Assembly: GCF_003033885.1 (NCBI RefSeq)
Contig: NZ_CP024081.1
Location: 1,455,979-1,519,978 of the forward strand
DNA length: 64,000 nucleotides
DNA from: Pseudomonas rhizophila
GTDB taxonomy: Bacteria > Pseudomonadota > Gammaproteobacteria > Pseudomonadales > Pseudomonadaceae
Reading direction: 5' to 3'
Shown here: positions 1 through 8,700 of the stretch, one piece after another
Layout of the letters: each line of letters begins with the position of its first letter
Numbering within the stretch: position 1 is the first letter of the stretch
Notes under the pieces: model-generated
Told to the model about the DNA's origin: nothing
Database searches by the model: none
Seen by the model: only the letters and a program-made list of their open reading frames with translations
Position numbers and translations under genes: made by a program

Positions 1-68
1 GCCACGCCAGTGATCATATGAACCCAGCGCACGCTCAGGTTCAGCCATTCCAGCATATGTGCTTCCAC
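1..68 (-). CDS. puuD: Urate hydroxylase PuuD, N-terminus only (cut by window edge)
   Basis: Reading the minus strand from a GTG at 68 gives VEAHMLEWLNLSVRWVHMIT and then GVA to the window edge. This is the characteristic start of the membrane-bound, cytochrome c-containing urate oxidase PuuD of Pseudomonas, which oxidises urate to 5-hydroxyisourate. GAGG lies 8 bases upstream of the GTG; an in-frame ATG at 56 is an alternative start. The gene is last in the puuE-uraD-alc-allA order visible here, 52 bp after allA. Only 22 codons are present, so the identification rests on the N-terminus and context. Confidence 0.75.
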   Translation of the reverse strand, partial: MEAHMLEWLNLSVRWVHMITGV

Positions 69-120
69 AGTCTTTACCTCTCGCCCGTCACGCTTGTTTT
101 CGCGTGATCGGACGCTTCTC

Positions 121-624
121 TTATTGGTGGGGGGCGAGGATCAACAACTCATCCTCTTTGAAAAAATGCTCATCGCAGTTATTGCCTGTGCCACTGCGAT
201 CAACCACCAGGAAGTCATCCCGCTTTTCGATCGTCAGCACCGGGTGGTGCCAAACGCCGCGATGGTAATTAATGCCCTGCCTGCCGTTGGTGACGAAGGC
301 GCGGACCAAGCCTGATACAGGTACATCGCCAAGTGGCGCGACCACGATCAGAAAGGGGTTGCCGAGCAGCCCGATGAAAGCCTGGCTGCCCAGCGGATGG
401 CGCTCCAGCATGCGTACGGTCAACGGCATCTCCAGCGCCTCGGCGCGGAAGATGCTGATGATCGCCTTGTCGTCCGGCTCGGCGGTTTCAACCGTCGCCA
501 GGCGATGGAAGCGCATGGTCGAACCATTGTTGATCATGAAGTGATCGCTGCCGTCGGTTTCGATCACGTCACCGAACGGGGCGAAGGCTTCTTTGGTCAA
601 CGGTTCGATCTTGAGTGTGCGCAT
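121..624 (-). CDS. allA: Ureidoglycolate lyase (ureidoglycolate to glyoxylate + urea)
   Basis: 167 residues, the usual size for AllA, a cupin-fold enzyme that releases urea from ureidoglycolate and yields glyoxylate. Family features visible are the opening IEPLTKEAFAPFGDVIE, the central NYHRGVWHHPVL with the conserved His-rich strand, and the acidic NNCDEHFF near the end. It follows alc in the purine operon, with a REP doublet in the 120-bp gap between them. The product feeds the gcl pathway encoded near 37 kb. It starts at the ATG at 624. Confidence 0.93.
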   Translation of the reverse strand: MRTLKIEPLTKEAFAPFGDVIETDGSDHFMINNGSTMRFHRLATVETAEPDDKAIISIFRAEALEMPLTVRMLERHPLGSQAFIGLLGNPFLIVVAPLGDVPVSGLVRAFVTNGRQGINYHRGVWHHPVLTIEKRDDFLVVDRSGTGNNCDEHFFKEDELLILAPHQ

Positions 625-668
625 GCTGGTCTTCTTACCTTGAATTCGTTGTTGTCTGTTCTATTGCT

Positions 669-732
669 ATCGCGAGCAGGCTCGCTCCCACATTCGACCT
701 CGTACCGCTGTGGGAGCGAGCCTGCTCGCGAT
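669..732. repeat. REP doublet (REPIN), class B, 64 bp
   Basis: Two inverted copies of the REP core GGGAGCGAGCCTGCTCGC, with the ATCGCGAG ends outward and the TCCCACA ends facing each other across a short spacer. It lies inside the purine operon, between the alc stop and the allA start, so it would be transcribed with them and could form a stable hairpin. Confidence 0.9.
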
Positions 733-744
733 TGGCCTCACCGC

Positions 745-1740
745 TTATTTAGCGACCTTGCCAAGCACCCGCAGGCGACTCACCCCACCATCTGGAAACA
801 CATTCAGACGGATGTGGGTGATCGGCCCCAACGCCTTGATCTGCTCGGCGAAGGTGTGTTCGGCGTGCATCTCCAGTTTCTGACTCGGCAGCAGCTCGCG
901 CCAGAACAGCGACTGGGTTTCGATCTGGCTGTCGGTGCCGCCCTTGACGAATGCGCCCTGGATCGAGCAGCTGTCCGGGTAGTTGCCCTTGAAGTGCAGG
1001 GTGTCGACGATGACTTTCTCGACCTCGCCGGCATGGCCTAGGGCGACGATCACCCAGTCATTGCCCGGGGTGCGACGTCGGGCGGTTTCCCAGCCGTCGC
1101 CCATGTTCACCCCGCGACCGGGGTTGAGGATGTTGCTCATGCGACCGAAATGTTCGTCGGAACAGGCCAGGGCGCGACCGCCATTGAGGGCCGCGGCGAG
1201 GTCGATCTGTTCGTTGTCGCCCACGGCCGACCAGTCGCGGTACGGAATGCCGTAGACCCGCAGGCGGGCCACGCCACCATCGGGGTAGATGTTGAAGCGC
1301 AGGTGGCTGAAGGCCTGGTCATTGCTGATTTCATGGTAGTGGTGGCTGTTGCCTTGCAGCTCCACGGCCGACAGCACTTCAGTCCATTGGGTATGTTCGT
1401 CTGGCTCGCCGGAGGTCAGGAAGCAGGCTTCCAGGGACGCCGACGGCGGGTAGTTACCGGTGAAGAATGAAGTGTCGATGTCCACGCCTTTGATCGAACC
1501 CGGCACGCCCAGGCGGATCACCGCGCTGTCGTAGCCTTCGAAGCGCTTGCGGCGCGACTCCCAGCCGTCCATCCACTTGCCGTTGTCATCGAACACGCCC
1601 TCCTTCCATACGGCTGGAGTCGGCTGGAACAGACGGTTGGCGTCGGCGAACCAGTCATCGGTGACCGAAATGATCTTGGTGCCCAGGCGGGCGTCGGCCA
1701 GGTTGACGAACTTCTCGAAGGGTACGGCGTAAGCTTTCAT
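745..1740 (-). CDS. alc: Allantoicase
   Basis: 331 residues, as expected for allantoicase, which splits allantoate into ureidoglycolate and urea. The protein shows the family's internal duplication. [16 protein letters not shown] strands in the first half ([20 protein letters not shown]) recur in the second half as [18 protein letters not shown]. Each half ends with a matching RLRVYGIP or RLRVLGKV segment after NxxPDGGV. It lies between uraD (67 bp upstream) and allA in one orientation. It starts at the ATG at 1740. Confidence 0.95.
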   Translation of the reverse strand: MKAYAVPFEKFVNLADARLGTKIISVTDDWFADANRLFQPTPAVWKEGVFDDNGKWMDGWESRRKRFEGYDSAVIRLGVPGSIKGVDIDTSFFTGNYPPSASLEACFLTSGEPDEHTQWTEVLSAVELQGNSHHYHEISNDQAFSHLRFNIYPDGGVARLRVYGIPYRDWSAVGDNEQIDLAAALNGGRALACSDEHFGRMSNILNPGRGVNMGDGWETARRRTPGNDWVIVALGHAGEVEKVIVDTLHFKGNYPDSCSIQGAFVKGGTDSQIETQSLFWRELLPSQKLEMHAEHTFAEQIKALGPITHIRLNVFPDGGVSRLRVLGKVAK

Positions 1741-1807
1741 TCTTCTTGTCTGCCTTTAATAAGTTGGCTGGGGATGCTTGCAGGGGCCTGGGCCTCAGGG
1801 CTGCTTG

Positions 1808-2323
1808 CTAAAGAGTCAGTAATCGGAACAACGCGATCTTGTTGATCTCTGCCAGCGCGCATTTGAACTCGGTATCTGCCGAGTGGTGAATGCGCGTTTC
1901 GAACGCCGCGAGGATCTGATGCCGGTTGCTGCCTTTTACCGCCATGATGAAGGGAAACTTGAACTTGGCTTTGTAGGCCTCGTTCAGCTCGGTGAAGCGT
2001 TGGAACTCATCGCTCGAGCATTGGTGAATACCGGCGCCAGCCTGTTCGTTGGTGCTGGCCTCGGTCAGTTGGCCCTGGACGGCGGCTTTACCGGCCAGGT
2101 CCGGGTGTGCGTTGATCAGCGCCAGTTGGCTGGCGTGATCGGCGCACAGCAGGATGTCGCTCATGCGCTGGTGCAGGGTTTCGATCTGGTCGATCGATGG
2201 GTCCTGGCCCAGGTCGAAAGCCTTTTCGGCCACCCACGGCGAATGTTCGTAGATGTCGGCGAAGGCTTTGACGAACGCTTCGCGGCTCAAGGTCGAAGGC
2301 TTGAGGGTCTGGAATGCGGTCAT
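1808..2323 (-). CDS. uraD: OHCU decarboxylase
   Basis: 171 residues. The enzyme decarboxylates 2-oxo-4-hydroxy-4-carboxy-5-ureidoimidazoline to S-allantoin, the step after UraH. The hallmark INAHPDLAGKAA, containing the catalytic His, is present, as are FVKAFADIYEHSPWVAEKA and the C-terminal FPFIMAVKG. The start codon overlaps the end of puuE by 4 bases, which implies translational coupling within the operon. Confidence 0.95.
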   Translation of the reverse strand: MTAFQTLKPSTLSREAFVKAFADIYEHSPWVAEKAFDLGQDPSIDQIETLHQRMSDILLCADHASQLALINAHPDLAGKAAVQGQLTEASTNEQAGAGIHQCSSDEFQRFTELNEAYKAKFKFPFIMAVKGSNRHQILAAFETRIHHSADTEFKCALAEINKIALFRLLTL

Positions 2324-3261
2324 TTCGAAGCCCCTGATTTCAAAGCGCCCGGATGTGGGTGGGTCTGCTGCCAGTGGCGGGCGATGTCGACGCGACGGCT
2401 GAACCAGACCTGCTCATGACCCTTGGCGTATTCAAGAAACCGCTTGAGGGCCGCGAGACGGGCAGGCCGGCCGATCAGGCGGCAGTGCAGGCCGATGGAA
2501 AGCATCTTCGGCGTCTCGCTGCCTTCGGCATACAGCACGTCGAAGGCATCCTTGAGGTATTGGAAAAAATCGTCGCCCTTGTTGAAACCCTGGACCTGGG
2601 TGAAGCGCATGTCGTTGGTGTCCAGGGTGTACGGAATCACCAGGTGCGGCTTGCCGGTGGGGGTGTTCGGTTCCCAGTAGGGCAGGTCGTCGTCGTAGGT
2701 GTCGCTGTCATAGAGAAAACCGCCTTCTTCCATGACCAGCCGGCGGGTGCTGGGGCCTGTGCGGCCGGTGTACCAGCCCAACGGACGTTCGCCGGTGATT
2801 TCGGTGAGGATACGGATCGCTTCGAGCATGTGCTCGCGTTCCTGGGCTTCATCCATGTATTGATAGTCGATCCAGCGATAGCCATGGCTGCAGATCTCGT
2901 GACCGGCGGCGACCATGGCACGGATCACATCCGGGTGGCGCTGGGCAGCCATGGCCACCGCGAAGATCGTCAGCGGAATATCGAATTCCTTGAACAGCTT
3001 GAGGATCCGCCAGACACCGGCGCGGCTGCCATATTCGTAGAGCGATTCCATGCTCATGTTGCGCTCGCCCTGCAGCGGTTGCGCCGAAACCATTTCCGAG
3101 AGAAACGCTTCGGACTCCTTGTCTCCGTGCAGCACGTTACGCTCGCCGCCTTCCTCGTAGTTGAGCACGAAGGACAGGGCGATGCGGGCGTTGCCCGGCC
3201 ACTGAGGATGGGGAGGGTTACTGCCGTAACCGATCAGGTCGCGTGGGTAGTCAGCGCTCAC
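2320..3261 (-). CDS. puuE: Allantoinase PuuE (polysaccharide-deacetylase-like)
   Basis: 313 residues from a GTG start at 3261, chosen because AAGGAAA lies just upstream and the known family N-terminus (SADYPRDLIGYG) follows directly. An upstream in-frame start at 3315 would add 18 unlikely residues. PuuE is the metal-independent allantoinase of the NodB/polysaccharide deacetylase fold and opens allantoin to allantoate. Motifs visible are ALSFVLNYEEGGE near the start, HEICSHGYRWIDYQ in the middle and the C-terminal LHCRLIGRPAR. It is the first gene of the minus-strand purine operon and is divergent from uraH. Confidence 0.94.
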   Translation of the reverse strand: MSADYPRDLIGYGSNPPHPQWPGNARIALSFVLNYEEGGERNVLHGDKESEAFLSEMVSAQPLQGERNMSMESLYEYGSRAGVWRILKLFKEFDIPLTIFAVAMAAQRHPDVIRAMVAAGHEICSHGYRWIDYQYMDEAQEREHMLEAIRILTEITGERPLGWYTGRTGPSTRRLVMEEGGFLYDSDTYDDDLPYWEPNTPTGKPHLVIPYTLDTNDMRFTQVQGFNKGDDFFQYLKDAFDVLYAEGSETPKMLSIGLHCRLIGRPARLAALKRFLEYAKGHEQVWFSRRVDIARHWQQTHPHPGALKSGASK

Positions 3262-3341
3262 TGCAGTTTTCCTTCTTGTTCGAACCATGTAGGTGGCGCC
3301 TGGGCGATGAATCACAGGCTGGCGTCACAGCGATGGGTTGA

Positions 3342-3351
3342 TTGTATACAA
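3342..3351. promoter_or_regulatory. Candidate GntR-type operator upstream of puuE
   Basis: Perfect palindrome TTGTATACAA, 81 bases upstream of the puuE start. The same 10-mer occurs before the purine permease, gcl and the glcG-like gene. Its overlap with the likely -10 box suggests repression. That the binding protein is a GntR-family regulator is inferred from motif type only. Confidence 0.6.
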
Positions 3352-3536
3352 CTTTATGCGCACTTTGTAAGCCTGATTTTTTGCATTTTTCACTGCTGCC
3401 TCTGGCGTGTCTACACTGCAAGAAACCTGCCCATTTGGTCAGCTAAGGTATGACAATCCTGTGTGTCTGTTGGTTTTATTACTGATCGGGTCTGAACCCT
3501 TCTCGAATATGGCAGGCGATAAATTTCTGTTTTTTA

Positions 3537-3546
3537 TTGTGTACAA
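3537..3546. promoter_or_regulatory. Candidate GntR-type operator upstream of uraH
   Basis: TTGTGTACAA, one base different from the palindrome found upstream of puuE, the permease, gcl and glcG. It lies 127 bases before the uraH start in an AT-rich stretch and overlaps a possible TACAAT -10 box. Confidence 0.5.
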
Positions 3547-3673
3547 TTTTCATTTAAAGTGTCTTAATTCGCTCATCGCCGCAGCGTTTCGTGCTCCGAA
3601 ACGGTGCGGCCTGTCTTTCAACTGATTCAGGAGGCGTCGGGCCGAACTGCTTGCAGCGAGGCGCGCACAATCA

Positions 3674-4027
3674 ATGGGACGTTTGACTACTCACGTTTTG
3701 GATGCCGCGCACGGCTGCCCGGGCAGCTCGATCAAGGTCGAGCTGTACCGCGTCGAAGGTACGCAACTGCAATTGCTCGCCAGCGCGCTGACCAACAGCG
3801 ACGGCCGTTGCGATGCACCGTTGTTGCAAGGGGATGACTACCGTAGCGGCGTCTATCAGATTCAATTCCATGCCGGCGATTACTACCGTGCCCGTGGCGT
3901 CCAGCTGTCCGAGCCGGCGTTCCTGGATGTGGTGGTGCTGCGCTTCGGCATTTCGGCCGAGCAGGAGCATTATCACGTGCCCCTGCTGATTTCGCCCTAC
4001 GCTTACTCAACGTATCGAGGTAGCTGA
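3674..4027 (+). CDS. uraH: 5-hydroxyisourate hydrolase
   Basis: 117 residues, transthyretin-like. The enzyme hydrolyses 5-hydroxyisourate, made by PuuD, to OHCU. The N-terminal LTTHVLDAAHGCPG and the diagnostic C-terminal tetrapeptide YRGS are both present, together with HYHVPLLISPYAYSTYRGS containing the conserved His. It is monocistronic on the plus strand, divergent from puuE, and followed by a strong terminator. Confidence 0.96.
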   Translation: MGRLTTHVLDAAHGCPGSSIKVELYRVEGTQLQLLASALTNSDGRCDAPLLQGDDYRSGVYQIQFHAGDYYRARGVQLSEPAFLDVVVLRFGISAEQEHYHVPLLISPYAYSTYRGS

Positions 4028-4086
4028 TCCCCCAAGCAGTTGCCTTGTCCTGGAAGCGACTGCGCATGTAGCTTCTTTGGTTTTTC

Positions 4087-4113
4087 GCCCGCTCACACTG
4101 CGGGCTTTTTTTT
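4087..4113 (+). terminator. Intrinsic terminator of uraH
   Basis: Stem GCCCGC / GCGGGC with a 7-base loop, followed by eight T. It lies 60 bases after the uraH stop. Confidence 0.9.
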
Positions 4114-4124
4114 GGGCCATGTAT

Positions 4125-5618
4125 TTACAGCCTGGAATTGTCATCCCGGATGATAAAAATCGTGTCTGCAACGCCGGGACGGATTTCAGTACCGCCCTTG
4201 AGCCAGATGATTTTATTGGCACTGTGGGCATCGTTGACGGCTTTCGCAGCGACTCCGCCAACCTGGGTTTCCAGGCGCAGCTCGGCTGTCTTGGGATCCA
4301 TATACATGGGTAGGGAAATCTTCGGAATTCTGGTGCGGTGCAGGCTCATGAAAAATACATAGTCATGCCCTGTGCGGCGAAATACCAAAGCGGGAAAACT
4401 GTTGAAAGAGTTGGGCTCAATGACTGTATAGCCATTACGCGTCAGAAGGGCGGCCATAAAGCGTTTGAATTCCACTGGCGAGTACGACGTCAGATAAAGA
4501 AGCCACTGTCGCTGGAACCGCAGGGGGTCAAAATCCAACCGATTCAATATTCCTGTAGAGGAGGGGTTAGGCAAGGCTATCGAGCGGGCAGCGCCTCGGG
4601 ACGCCGAAGAGTTTGGAAGAATCGGAAGCATCAACAGTGGATCGGACCATTGCGGATGTGGCGAGAAGGTCGCGTTTTCCCAACTGCTGTAAATCTGCCG
4701 GAGTGCGGTCAAACCCGCAGAGTCGGCGAACGGCGAATCATTGCTGAGTTCAAATTGCCTTCTTGCGATATTTTCCAGGGTGACGGTCGTGACTTCTGGA
4801 AAAAAATCCCTGACGTAGGCCGTCAGTGTTTTTTCAAAGGGTAGCCTGGCGTCAATTTCCCAATGGTTGTCCGGCGGAACTTGTATTGCGCCTCGGGGTT
4901 GCTCGTCAGGCATATGCCTGAGGGTGGCTTCCAGCAAGTCAAAATCATAGATGGGATGAGCGGGTGACTGAATGTAGGTGATCGGGGATTCTCGCGCGTC
5001 GGTACGTGTCACCACCTTATAGTGAACATTGTTTATGGTGATCAATTCGGACAGCGTGAATCTTGGGTCAACCCCCCAGTTTTTCCTGAATGCCCGTGTA
5101 GGCGGGAGATTGGAATCACTGTGGTGCGTCACGTCGCGGTGCGCAGTTGGACGCCATAGAAGGCTGCCCTCCACTTGTTCCAGGCGTGGTCCGGAGGCAA
5201 CAAGTTCAGTGCCTGATCGGGCTCTGTAGTTCTGTTCGGAATCGCGTCCAAGCAGCACCGTCCCTCCCTCTGCAAGCTCAACGTAGGTGCGTGTCTTGAA
5301 CGTGCGGATCCCAGAGGTTGCGTCCGGCTCCGATAACAGGGGCACCAGCTCGGGTGAAAGGTAATAATTGTCCAGCGATACCGACAGGGAGCCATCACTG
5401 ATGGCTGTCGCGGATGCGATTTCGGATACCTGAACGGTTGGGCGCTGTGATTCAGTCGCTTCAGTTTGGCGTCCGGTTGGCGAGCCGGACGCCTGATCGG
5501 TTTCTGCGCCTCTCAGGGGATTGCCGAGCATTGTGTCCAGTGACGTATCGCGACTGGAGTGAGGCGTATCAGGGGACGACTTTGTAAGCGTGGGTCGGGT
5601 GTTTCGTCTTGGACTCAT
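4125..5618 (-). CDS. Unknown 497-residue protein, partner of the RTX/pore protein
   Basis: I cannot name a family with certainty. Residues 1-70 are Ser/Thr/Pro-rich and look disordered. Around 85-160 a segment (YVELAEGGTVLLGRDSEQNY, then LLWRPTA) resembles the short beta modules found in large predicted toxins of Pseudomonas. The C-terminal ~130 residues form a separate globular unit: a helix (SPVEFKRFMAALLTRNGYTV) followed by a beta hairpin (ALVFRRTGHDYVFFMSLHR). That order recalls Mrr-like PD-(D/E)XK nucleases, but the acidic and lysine catalytic residues are not evident. There is no signal peptide or membrane segment. It lies 179 bp downstream of the RTX gene on the same strand, and base composition is AT-richer than the flanks, suggesting acquisition with that gene. 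Confidence 0.6.
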   Translation of the reverse strand: MSPRRNTRPTLTKSSPDTPHSSRDTSLDTMLGNPLRGAETDQASGSPTGRQTEATESQRPTVQVSEIASATAISDGSLSVSLDNYYLSPELVPLLSEPDATSGIRTFKTRTYVELAEGGTVLLGRDSEQNYRARSGTELVASGPRLEQVEGSLLWRPTAHRDVTHHSDSNLPPTRAFRKNWGVDPRFTLSELITINNVHYKVVTRTDARESPITYIQSPAHPIYDFDLLEATLRHMPDEQPRGAIQVPPDNHWEIDARLPFEKTLTAYVRDFFPEVTTVTLENIARRQFELSNDSPFADSAGLTALRQIYSSWENATFSPHPQWSDPLLMLPILPNSSASRGAARSIALPNPSSTGILNRLDFDPLRFQRQWLLYLTSYSPVEFKRFMAALLTRNGYTVIEPNSFNSFPALVFRRTGHDYVFFMSLHRTRIPKISLPMYMDPKTAELRLETQVGGVAAKAVNDAHSANKIIWLKGGTEIRPGVADTIFIIRDDNSRL

Positions 5619-5797
5619 TGAAAATGTCTGCTCTTGAGTTTGAATATTGATGATTCAAGTAGGTATCAAGCTAATGGCCTGTCGTAGAGCCGGAGGCTGA
5701 CAGGCCCTGGGTTCCAGGATGTTCGTGGAAAACCTGCAGACAGGTGCACTACATATGTATGGCGTGTGAAAGAAACCGTCGAAGACGTTCTTCAAGG

Positions 5798-8700
5798 TCA
5801 GGTAGGTTCGGGAGACGCCTCAGCCAATGAGAGGAACCAGCTCAATTGCGAGAGCCTTATGCCGAAGACTGCGCTCAGCGCTAACGCCCGCGCAAACATC
5901 ACTGAGTTGTCCAAAGTGAAGCCTTCTATCAGCTCCACGCATTTTTCCCGCAACAGACGAAGTGTGTCATCACCCAGGGGCGGTGTCTGATTGAGCCCCT
6001 CGCGGGCCAGATCCTGATAGATCTTGAGGGCGTGGTCACACAGGTCTGTTTTTCTCAGGTTCGCCGCCTCAATGACTCGGGACTTATCGGTGTCAAGGAT
6101 CCATTTACGGGTTCTGAGGTTGTAGCTCAGTGTGCCGGGAGACCCATCTTTGACAGCAACGTGAAGAACCTTCAGTTCTTCGGATGTCAGGCTCGACAGT
6201 TCGCTGGGCAATGGGATGTTGGGGTCAGTGAGCGGGGCAAAATACCGGCCATCAAGCGCTTCTACATAAACCCGCTCAAACAGGCTGTCGACAGCATGAA
6301 CAACGCCTTGTGCAGTGATGACTCGTATCGGGTCGACAAGGTCATCAGCTTCATAGACGGGAAGATGGATGGTCGTTCCACCTATTTGCAGCAGGTTGGA
6401 GGACAGTTTTATCTCGACTTGGCCCAGGCGCGTGGCATCCAACTCCCATAGGGAGGCACGGGGTAACCGAGGATTGGCGCCGGCCAATGCACCTGGCGTG
6501 GACAGGCGTAACGTCATGTTCGGGCTCAGGTGAACCAGGTAGGTGGCGCCTTCGCCAATCAGGACTTCGATACCCGTTTGTTCCGTGGGCGATGTCAGCA
6601 GGGCGCAGGTTGCCCAACTGCGCATGTAATAAGGTTTTTTGTCCAAGGGTTGTAGATAGGCGTACTTCTTTTTGGTAGGCGTCAATGGCAATGGAACGTC
6701 TGTTTTCCATTCCACCGGATCTTTCCCTATGAATGTTTCGTCCAGCAACAGGCCATAGTCGGGCGAGGGTTGGACCATACGGTACGACGAGCCGTCGTTC
6801 AGGGTGAGGATAAAAGTATGATGCGAACCGAGGGCGGAAAATGCACGCCGACCGGTCTTCGCGTTTTGCGCGCTATAGCGCTCATCGGAACTTGCCAGAT
6901 TTTTCAATACGACTTGGCGAACACCAAAGTGCAAGGTCAGGCCACATTCGCCATATTTGATGCTGTCCCCTTCATCTTTCTGAGTGACATGAGCCTTGTA
7001 GTAGGCCTCGATACGGGTCAGCTCGGCGTTGGCGTAGTTAAGATGAAGGGTGGTGGAAAATTCGCTTTTTTGTTTGACCTTGAGTGTGGTCAGTTCATTG
7101 AGATGTGAAACATAGTAGCTGGTGTCTTTGTCATGGCTGATCGGCTGCTCGCTTCGATCAGGCAGGATAGCCGGGTTGCGGGGTGTGCCTGGCTGCACCA
7201 CAACTGTTTCAATGTCGAGCGGGCTGCTGGATTCGATCGTATCGGGCAGGTCGGGTACCAAATGGTAGCCATCCTGGGTGATGAACGTCAGTCTGTTGTT
7301 TTGTAAGGCTCTTGGAAAAGCAGAGTCTTCATAGACTTCCCTGATGGTGACTTTGCGAAACTCCCGGTCGCTTGCATCAAAGCATGAAGTAATGACCAGA
7401 TGACCGTCTTCAATTCGCCAGCTTTCAATCAGGTCAGCTCTCCAGTCCAGTGCGATGACGCTATTGTCCACACCATTTTCGGTGATGGAAACGTGGCCGG
7501 GTTTATGAGCGATGGCATAGATATCCTCACCCGGTCCGCCGTCTGCGTTGCGGTTATTTCCATTGAGAATGAAAATTCGGTCATCTCCCGCGCCGGCGTC
7601 GATTGAATCGTTGCCGCGGGACCTGATGATGTTTGGGCCGGCTGTCCCCTTGATGATGTTGGCACCACCCTCGGGAATTTCTACGTTTTCAATGCTTTCA
7701 AGGTCCGCATGGCGATGAGGCTTGCTCTGCGTGTCATGACTTTTTTGAGTGATGATGGACACTTGCCCGGCGTCCAGGTCGACCTGGTAACCCAGACGCG
7801 GCTCCTGATGACTGCTGCTACGGCCCGACAACACCACGGTGTCGTTGCCCAAGCCACCCACCAGGTTATTTGCTGACGTTTCACTGAGGGTTTCCGTGGA
7901 GCCTTCAAAGATAAACACGTCGTCTTTTGTGCCCCCGGTCAGTTTTTTAACGCCCGCCCCGTAGTGAAAGACGTTTGGCTTGTTTTCGACGCCTTCAACG
8001 ATGTCGTTGCCGCCGCCGATGTACCAATGGATAGCTTTATGTTCGGCCGACGTTTCAATGACTGCGCCGGGCGTCTGAGCCGTAACGCCTTTACGCGCAT
8101 CGATCCGGTCGTCGTTGTCTTTGATCTTCGGACGGACTGTCGTCGCCCGGTACCTGGCACCGGTCCACCAGTTCCAAGTGTTGTAGGGCACCGGTTCAAG
8201 CTCCACGGTGAATGTACCGTTTACGATTGCCTCAGTGCTGTCTTTCAGTGGGCCTTTGAGCAAGTGCGAGGCATTGGCCTGCAGCAGCTTTGTATGTTCG
8301 GCGGTAGCCTTGGCGATGGTGTAGCGATCCTGGATATCTTTATCAGGGCCCATTGCCCAGAAGGCCAACCAACCAGTGCGCAGACGCTCGTGTACGGTGA
8401 GTTCTATGTAGTCGTCGATGTCATCGACTTGACGAACCGCGCCCCAGATTTGTGAGCCAACCACCAGGATAAGTCCGGCGGCAAGGCCCGCAGGACCGGC
8501 TGAACCAAACCCCGCCAGCGCCGCTATGCCAATGGTTAAGGTCATCGCGGCGCTGGTGACGCTCAAGGCTGCGCTGACATAGTGGTCGGTGGCTTCTTTG
8601 CCAGTGGCGTGGGCAGCCGCCTTGAAAGAATCGACCGCGGCGATGATATCGAAAGGAAGTGTCAGGACGCTGGCAATCAGCCCACTTCCACGGGCGAGGC

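Larger units (their letters stand above)
3262..3673. promoter_or_regulatory. Divergent puuE / uraH control region (412 bp)
   Basis: AT-rich intergenic region between divergent puuE and uraH, holding two palindromic operator candidates 3342-3351 and 3537-3546. On the minus strand the sequence TATACAAT overlapping the first site could be the puuE -10 box, with CTTACA 17 bases upstream. On the plus strand TACAAT overlaps the second site. No gene was seen in this stretch. Confidence 0.65.

Noticed and set aside
2320-3315. Longer puuE start at 3315
   Set aside because: The extra 18 residues (MIHRPGATYMVRTRRKTA) are unlike the family, and the GTG at 3261 has a good ribosome site.
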